A stretch of DNA of 37,688 nucleotides from Sulfurimonas sp. GTDB taxonomy: Bacteria; Campylobacterota; Campylobacteria; Campylobacterales; Sulfurimonadaceae. Positions within the stretch are counted from its first letter, which is position 1; each line of letters opens with the position of its first letter. Shown here piece by piece: positions 32,695 to 37,688 of this stretch. A program made the position numbers and the translations under genes. The notes beneath the pieces were generated by a model, which worked only from the letters and a program-made list of their open reading frames with translations, did not search any database and was not told where the DNA came from. The stretch is taken from positions 1 to 37,688 of the forward strand of contig JAKITC010000016.1 in assembly GCA_021648285.1 (NCBI GenBank), in the 5' to 3' direction.

Positions 32695-35688
32695 ATGTCT
32701 CAAAACGTACTATTTCAATATTTTAAGACTGAGCAAAATCAAAATTTAGAACTTTTGATTTGTGAAGACTCCAAAGAAGCACATGAACTGGAAAGTGTCG
32801 CAAATTTTTTTAAACAAGATGTATTGGTATTTCCAGATTTTAGAGCCGGATATGGCGATGATCTAAGAGTATTCAAAGAGGAACTTCATCAGCTCTTCTC
32901 TGCTCTGAGAGATTATTACACATGTAAGAAAAAATTTCTAATTATTTCCCCTTTAAAAACTCTGCTTTTCAATTTGCCAAAAGAGAATCTACTTCAATCA
33001 ATAATTTTGGAATTTGGCTCAAATATCAAATTAAATTCATTTAAAGAGCAGATGCTATTTTGGGGATATAACTTTGTAGATATGGTTCAAGTTGAAGGTG
33101 AGATATCTTTTCGCGGCGACATCATAGATATATATGCACCCTCTAGTAAAATGCCAATAAGAATCTCACTTTTTGATGATGAGATAGAGCAGATAAAATA
33201 TTTTGAATTAGAGTCTCAAAGAACTCAAAAAGATGAACTTGACAGCTTTCTCATAACACCGGCATTTTACTCTTTAGATGAACAGGAATTCAATACTCTT
33301 AATGAAAAAATTGAAGCTAGTGAATTTGACTCATTAGTCAAAGATATTGCCTCTTTAGGTTTATGGCACTTGGATGATAGTGCTATTAACTTTTTAGAAA
33401 ATAAAAATGTAAAGTTAGTTAGAAATTTAGATGCTCTTTTAGTAGATGCTTATGCTCTAAATTACCCTACTGTTTCGAGAGAGTGTTTTAATATTGATGT
33501 TTTACCAATTTCTGATAACTTTAAAGAGTTGGTTGTTGCAGATATTCACGCACTATTAAAAGTTCATAAAAATAAGAAAATAACAATTATCGGAGCAAAT
33601 GAAGCTGTAATGAAACAGGTCGGACTGTTTGAACTGAAAAACATTACTGAAGTTTACGCCCCATATATTTTAAATATACTCTCTAAAGATGAACTTGTAA
33701 TTTCTCTAAATAAACCTGATAAAGCAAGACGAAGAAGAAAAAGCTCAATTTTACTTGATGATTTGAAAACTGGTGATTATGTCGTTCACGAAGATTATGG
33801 AGTTGGAATATTTGAAGGAATCGAGCAGACTGAGATTCTTGGTGGTATTAAAGATTTTATAGTCATCAAGTATGTTGGCGATGATAAGATTCTACTTCCT
33901 GTTGAGAACCTAGACTTTATAGACCGTTATATAGCCTCTGGAGGCTCACTGCCAGTTTTAGATAGACTAGGTAAGGGTAGCTTTGGAAAACTAAAAGATA
34001 AAGTCAAAAAGCGCCTTATGGAGATTGCAGGTCAGATAGTAAATACTGCGGCTGCAAGAGCACTTATAAAGTCACCTAAAATAAGCGTAAATAAAAAAGA
34101 GCTAAAAGAGTTTCAAGCACTCTCTGGCTTTGAGTATACTGATGATCAGACACAATCTGTTAATGAGATAATTACTCAGATGAGTTCAGGTCACATAATG
34201 GATAGACTTTTAAGTGGTGATGTTGGATTTGGAAAAACAGAAGTTGCTCTAAATACAATCTTTGGGGCATATAAGTCAGGTTTTCAATCTGCGTTTATAG
34301 TTCCAACTACACTTCTTTCAGCTCAGCATTTTCGTTCTCTACATGAACGTTTTTTCGACATGGGTATAAAGTATGCGAAATTAGATAGATTTGTCAGCAC
34401 GAAAGATAAACAGGCAGTTATAAAAGGTCTTGCATCTGGTGAGATAGATTGTGTTGTTGGAACTCATGCTCTGTTTGGCTTAGATTTTAAAAACTTAGGT
34501 GTAGTTATAATAGATGAAGAGCATAAGTTTGGAGTTAAACAAAAAGAGAAGATAAAAGAGTTGTACCACAATGTTCATCTTCTTTCCATGAGTGCAACAC
34601 CAATCCCCCGTTCACTTAACCAAGCTATGAGTTCCATAAAAACAATGTCACAACTTCTAACCCCACCAAGCGAGAGACAGCCTATTCGAACATTTGTAAA
34701 AGAGTATGAAGAGAAACTCATAAAAGAAGTAATTTTAAGGGAAATTCGCCGTGGCGGACAAGTTTTTTATGTTCATAACTCTATAGACCATATGCCTATA
34801 AAACTTGGTGAATTAAAAGCCTTGCTACCTGAACTAAGAGTAGTAATGCTGCACTCTAAAATATCAGCAACAGATACCGAAAAAGAGCTTTTAAAATTTG
34901 AAGCAGGTGAGTATGATTTGATGCTTGCAACCTCTATTATAGAATCAGGGATCCATATGCCTCGTGTTAATACCATCTTGGTTGATGGAGCAGACAGGTT
35001 TGGTATAGCAGACCTACATCAGCTTAGAGGTCGCGTTGGACGCGGTCATGCTGAAGGATTTGCGTATTTTATTGTAGAGAATAAAGAAAATCTGACTGAT
35101 GAAGCAAAAAAAAGACTGTTAGCTCTTGAATCTAACTCATTTTTGGGCAGTGGTTCAGTTTTAGCATATCATGATTTAGAAATACGCGGTGGTGGAAATC
35201 TTGTTGGTGATGCACAGAGTGGACATATAAAAAATATAGGCTACTCTCTTTACCTTAGGATGCTTGAGGATGCTATTAAACTGCTCAGCAATACTATGGA
35301 GACTGAGAGAGCAAAAGTTGATATAAAACTGACTATCTCTGCTTTTATATCAGATGAAATAGTTAAAGAAGATAGACTTCGTCTAGATATTTACAGAAGG
35401 CTCTCTTCTTGTGAAGAAGCAGTAGAGATATATGAGATAGAAGAAGAGGTAATAGACAGATTCGGAGATTTAGATACTCCAACAAAACAGTTCTTTGAAC
35501 TTATGGTTATTAAACTGCTAAGTTTACAAAAAAAGGTAAGATCTGTTTCCAATTACGGTCAAAATATAACTTTTACATATATGAATGACTCTTCACACTC
35601 TTCGAGAAAAGAGAGTATAAAATCAAACTCTAAAGATGATGATGACATTGTTAAAGCAGTCTTGTACTATCTTAGAAATGTATTATAA
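32695..35688 (+). CDS. mfd: Transcription-repair coupling factor Mfd
   Basis: A 997-residue SF2 DNA translocase that removes stalled RNA polymerase and recruits UvrA. In order: UvrB-like N-terminal region (DIIDIYAPS), RNA-polymerase-interacting domain (GDYVVHEDYGVGIFEGIEQ), Walker A LLSGDVGFGKTEVALN, DEEH box VIIDEEHKFGV, SATPIPRSLNQAM, the helicase C domain with TSIIESGIHMPRVNT and QLRGRVGRGHAEG, and the C-terminal TRCF domain. It is shorter than E. coli Mfd (1148), as usual in this phylum. The ribosome site before the ATG is weak, 26 nt after bactofilin. Confidence 0.96.
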   Translation: MSQNVLFQYFKTEQNQNLELLICEDSKEAHELESVANFFKQDVLVFPDFRAGYGDDLRVFKEELHQLFSALRDYYTCKKKFLIISPLKTLLFNLPKENLLQSIILEFGSNIKLNSFKEQMLFWGYNFVDMVQVEGEISFRGDIIDIYAPSSKMPIRISLFDDEIEQIKYFELESQRTQKDELDSFLITPAFYSLDEQEFNTLNEKIEASEFDSLVKDIASLGLWHLDDSAINFLENKNVKLVRNLDALLVDAYALNYPTVSRECFNIDVLPISDNFKELVVADIHALLKVHKNKKITIIGANEAVMKQVGLFELKNITEVYAPYILNILSKDELVISLNKPDKARRRRKSSILLDDLKTGDYVVHEDYGVGIFEGIEQTEILGGIKDFIVIKYVGDDKILLPVENLDFIDRYIASGGSLPVLDRLGKGSFGKLKDKVKKRLMEIAGQIVNTAAARALIKSPKISVNKKELKEFQALSGFEYTDDQTQSVNEIITQMSSGHIMDRLLSGDVGFGKTEVALNTIFGAYKSGFQSAFIVPTTLLSAQHFRSLHERFFDMGIKYAKLDRFVSTKDKQAVIKGLASGEIDCVVGTHALFGLDFKNLGVVIIDEEHKFGVKQKEKIKELYHNVHLLSMSATPIPRSLNQAMSSIKTMSQLLTPPSERQPIRTFVKEYEEKLIKEVILREIRRGGQVFYVHNSIDHMPIKLGELKALLPELRVVMLHSKISATDTEKELLKFEAGEYDLMLATSIIESGIHMPRVNTILVDGADRFGIADLHQLRGRVGRGHAEGFAYFIVENKENLTDEAKKRLLALESNSFLGSGSVLAYHDLEIRGGGNLVGDAQSGHIKNIGYSLYLRMLEDAIKLLSNTMETERAKVDIKLTISAFISDEIVKEDRLRLDIYRRLSSCEEAVEIYEIEEEVIDRFGDLDTPTKQFFELMVIKLLSLQKKVRSVSNYGQNITFTYMNDSSHSSRKESIKSNSKDDDDIVKAVLYYLRNVL

Positions 35689-35730
35689 ATAGTATGAATT
35701 TAAGTTACCACTCCAGTTGTGTGTTTTAGG

Positions 35731-36750
35731 TCACTTTCCATCTTTGTCTAACTCTTGAATTAGCATGTCAAAATCGCTTTGATATGATGTACTTTGAATA
35801 ACCTTATATTTCTCAAATTCACTTATAGCAAATTCTTTTGCAATTTGTGCTGTAACTTTTCCTGAATTTTGTAAAATATCATGTTCATTAAATTCTAAAA
35901 AAGTATTTAGTTTTTTACTCCAATCATTCATAGTCATTGGAATTTGTTTTTCTGATTGATGCTCTGCATAGTCAAGATACATCGTTACAATTCTATTTAA
36001 TGTTTTTAGCTCTTTTTCTTCTAAATAGTTTTTAGCTATAGTCACATCAGTTTTTCTTATTCTTCCCATTGGTGCATTTTTCCAAGTAGATAAGCCCATA
36101 TTATCTTTTGTATGATTTGCTCTTGAATATATTATTTCAGAGGCAGTTTTAGTTGTTATAGCCCAGTGTAATTTATTTTGAACCGTAGCAAAAAAATCTT
36201 TTGTATATTGTGAATTTTTATCATAATCAATACTACATTCACTATAAATATCTGTTATTTGTTGGTAAAATCTTCTTTCACTTGAGCGAATATCTTTTAT
36301 TCGTTCTAGTTGCTCTTTAAAATAATCTTTTCCAAATGGTTGTTCAGGGTTTTTAAGCCTTTCATCATCCATTGTAAAACCTTTGATAATATACTCTTGA
36401 AGTCTTTTTGTAGCCCACTGTCTAAATCTTACACCTTGGATTGATTTTACTCTATATCCAACAGATATAATAGTATCAAGATTATAATAATTTGGTACTT
36501 TTTGCTGAAATTCGGAATTTCCGAATTTCTGCATAACTTCTGATTCTATAAGCTCTTCATCTTTAAATATATTTTTAATATGTTCATTTATAGTTGATTT
36601 AGCTTTACCAAATAACTGTGCCATTTGCTCTTGTGTAAGCCAAATATTTTCATTATGTATTAGTACATCTACTTTTACATCTTGATTGTCTGATTTGTAG
36701 ATTAAAAACTCTGCTATTGAGTTTCTTATTGTTAGGTTTTTATTCATCAT
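35731..36750 (-). CDS. RhuM-family protein
   Basis: A 339-residue soluble protein. Family marks: IWLTQEQMAQLFGKAKSTINEHIKNI (a helix-turn-helix-like start), YYNLDTIISVGYRVKSIQGVRFRQWATKRL, and the C-terminal half SNMGLSTW-like region followed by RIVTMYLDYAEHQ. RhuM was named from a Salmonella pathogenicity island; its biochemical role is unknown, and relatives often sit near restriction or defence genes. The start (Met-Met, 3 nt apart) overlaps the end of the helicase fragment by 11 nt. It is intact although its upstream neighbour is broken. Convergent with mfd. Confidence 0.85.
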   Translation of the reverse strand: MMNKNLTIRNSIAEFLIYKSDNQDVKVDVLIHNENIWLTQEQMAQLFGKAKSTINEHIKNIFKDEELIESEVMQKFGNSEFQQKVPNYYNLDTIISVGYRVKSIQGVRFRQWATKRLQEYIIKGFTMDDERLKNPEQPFGKDYFKEQLERIKDIRSSERRFYQQITDIYSECSIDYDKNSQYTKDFFATVQNKLHWAITTKTASEIIYSRANHTKDNMGLSTWKNAPMGRIRKTDVTIAKNYLEEKELKTLNRIVTMYLDYAEHQSEKQIPMTMNDWSKKLNTFLEFNEHDILQNSGKVTAQIAKEFAISEFEKYKVIQSTSYQSDFDMLIQELDKDGK

Positions 36751-37489
36751 TCATATCCAATATTTCAAAAATAGTATTCATATAAACCAATTGTTCCCTT
36801 TCTATACCTGTTCTTAATTTCATTGGAATCTTAGATCTAAACTCATCCATATCTAAAGGTTTATATTTTAAAAATTGGTCTAACATCATTGGGGATAATA
36901 TATATCTTCTATCAATTGTAAATTCTTTACTTATTTCATTATCTCTTAATTCAATTAATAAATTTTTTGTTGCATCATCCGATAAAAATGATTGTGTATA
37001 TTGATTTTGTTGAAGTACTTCGTCTGAATGTTCTTTTTTATTATGGTCTTCAATTATCTCTTTATCAATATTACCTTTTACATTTTTACTGTTTTCAATC
37101 TTTTCTATTTTAACATTTTGTGAATATGGAGTAAAAACCGTTCTATGTTTATATTTTTCAGAGTATATCTCTTGTTGCTCTTTAATTACTTTAATAAGTT
37201 TTTGAACTTCATTTTGTCTATTTCTATACCAATCAACGGACCAAATTCTATAAACTTTCCAACCAAGTTTATTTAAAACTTCATCTTTTAATCTGTCCCT
37301 ATCTCTTGCAGATTTTGATGAATGATATGTTGCTCCATCACATTCAATTGCTAATATAAAATCTTCCCCTTCTTCCGAAACAATAGCTAAATCTATAAAA
37401 TAACCTGCAACTCCTACTTGTGGAACTGATGTAACTCCTATATCACTTTGTAAGCCTCCCCTTAAACCAAACCAGTTTAAACGGAACAA
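36740..37489 (-). pseudogene. C-terminal remnant of a DUF4011-type helicase with MTES_1575/Vsr-like nuclease domain
   Basis: About 236 genuine residues. The nuclease part reads VPQVGVAGYFIDLAIV, then ILAIECDGATYHSS, ARDRDRLKDEVLNKLGW and YRIWSVDWYRN. This is the restriction-endonuclease-like domain at the end of very large DUF4011/superfamily-1 helicases, with active-site Asp (FIDLAI) and Glu-Cys-Asp. A helical tail follows. Helicase motifs are absent. The frame opens with a TTG at 37489 inside insertion-sequence DNA; true homology seems to begin after 37449. This is a gene cut by an insertion, not a complete small protein. Confidence 0.8.
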
Positions 37490-37688
37490 ATCATCTCTAA
37501 ATTATACTTATCTAAGTATTCAATAGGACTTAATTTACCTAAAGTTGAGTGAGGTCTATAATAATTGAACCCTCTGAACAAGCCAGCTGATTCTTCTTGA
37601 TTTTGATATTCTAGCATTTTAAAAATTCACTTTCAATTTTCAAGTGATTTTTTAGACTATTTTTCTATTTTTTACTGATTTGTATCGC
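37449..37688 (-). mobile_element. End of an insertion sequence with transposase C-terminus (IS3-like), cut by the right window edge
   Basis: On the minus strand 37617-37477 reads MLEYQNQEES, then FNYYRPHSTLGKLSPIEYL, the C-terminal signature of rve-type DDE transposases (IS3 and relatives). In that frame TGA stands at 37629-37627. The upstream peptide ESEFLK continues in another frame, so the transposase is frameshifted here. TGTAAGCCTCCCCTTAAACC, starting at 37449 on the plus strand, looks like the terminal repeat and borders the helicase remnant. The other end is outside the window. Confidence 0.7.

Noticed and set aside
37477..37617. Stand-alone 46-residue gene at the right edge
   Set aside because: The peptide is the C-terminal tail of a DDE transposase with an upstream in-frame stop and a frameshift, so it is a remnant and not a gene.

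Overview
The window is AT-rich, gene-dense DNA from a member of the Campylobacterota (epsilonproteobacteria), most likely Sulfurimonas or a close relative. The main evidence is gene order. From about 18.2 to 35.7 kb the order is lnt (divergent), yajC, secD, secF, a small membrane protein gene, leuS, lptE, one variable gene, folC, an M23 peptidase gene, a bactofilin gene and mfd. From memory this matches Campylobacter jejuni, and the folC-M23-bactofilin-mfd part also matches Helicobacter pylori. The protein families, frequent TTG and GTG starts, and promoters dominated by a TATAAT -10 box fit the same assignment.

Layout. 1-500: the 5' half of tmRNA (minus strand) and two identical tRNA-Phe genes downstream of murD. 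500-2760: mraY-murD (minus), with a divergent promoter pair facing gpmI. 2835-7677: gpmI, fabG, acpP, fabF and accA, a glycolysis and fatty-acid synthesis block with an attenuator-like hairpin after acpP. 7777-12233 (minus): a DnaQ-like exonuclease, trpF, rpe, a four-module STAS/pseudo-receiver/STAS/CheX-like protein and an HDOD protein. 12379-14884 (plus): rpmB, a K+ channel gene and argJ. 14893-18138 (minus): a TRIC/UPF0126 membrane protein, a gamma-carbonic-anhydrase-like protein and polyphosphate kinase. 18201-19439 (minus): lnt.

19440-21900 is an accessory insert between lnt and yajC, which are normally neighbours. It holds an outer-membrane-type protein gene with a nine-G tract upstream, bracketed by two copies of a REPIN-like element sharing an 83-bp identical core. 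More REP palindromes follow, around a REP-associated tyrosine transposase (RAYT). 21954-35688 is the conserved Sec, LPS-assembly, cell-shape and repair block. It contains an unrecognised 28-codon ORF wedged between secD and secF, and a 100-nt overlap between the M23 peptidase and bactofilin genes. 35731-37688 (minus) is a decayed accessory edge: a RhuM-family gene, the C-terminal nuclease part of a large DUF4011-type helicase (a predicted or known phage-defence architecture), and the end of an insertion sequence that cut the helicase gene and runs off the window.

The best candidates for something undescribed are: (1) the REPIN-bracketed outer-membrane gene with the poly-G tract; (2) a dispersed composite palindromic intergenic repeat, at least four copies here, built around an AAAGG...CCTTT hairpin; (3) the secD-secF microprotein; (4) the HDOD plus STAS/pseudo-REC/STAS/CheX pair; (5) the hairpin array before leuS. 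All calls come from reading the sequence; no database search was run.
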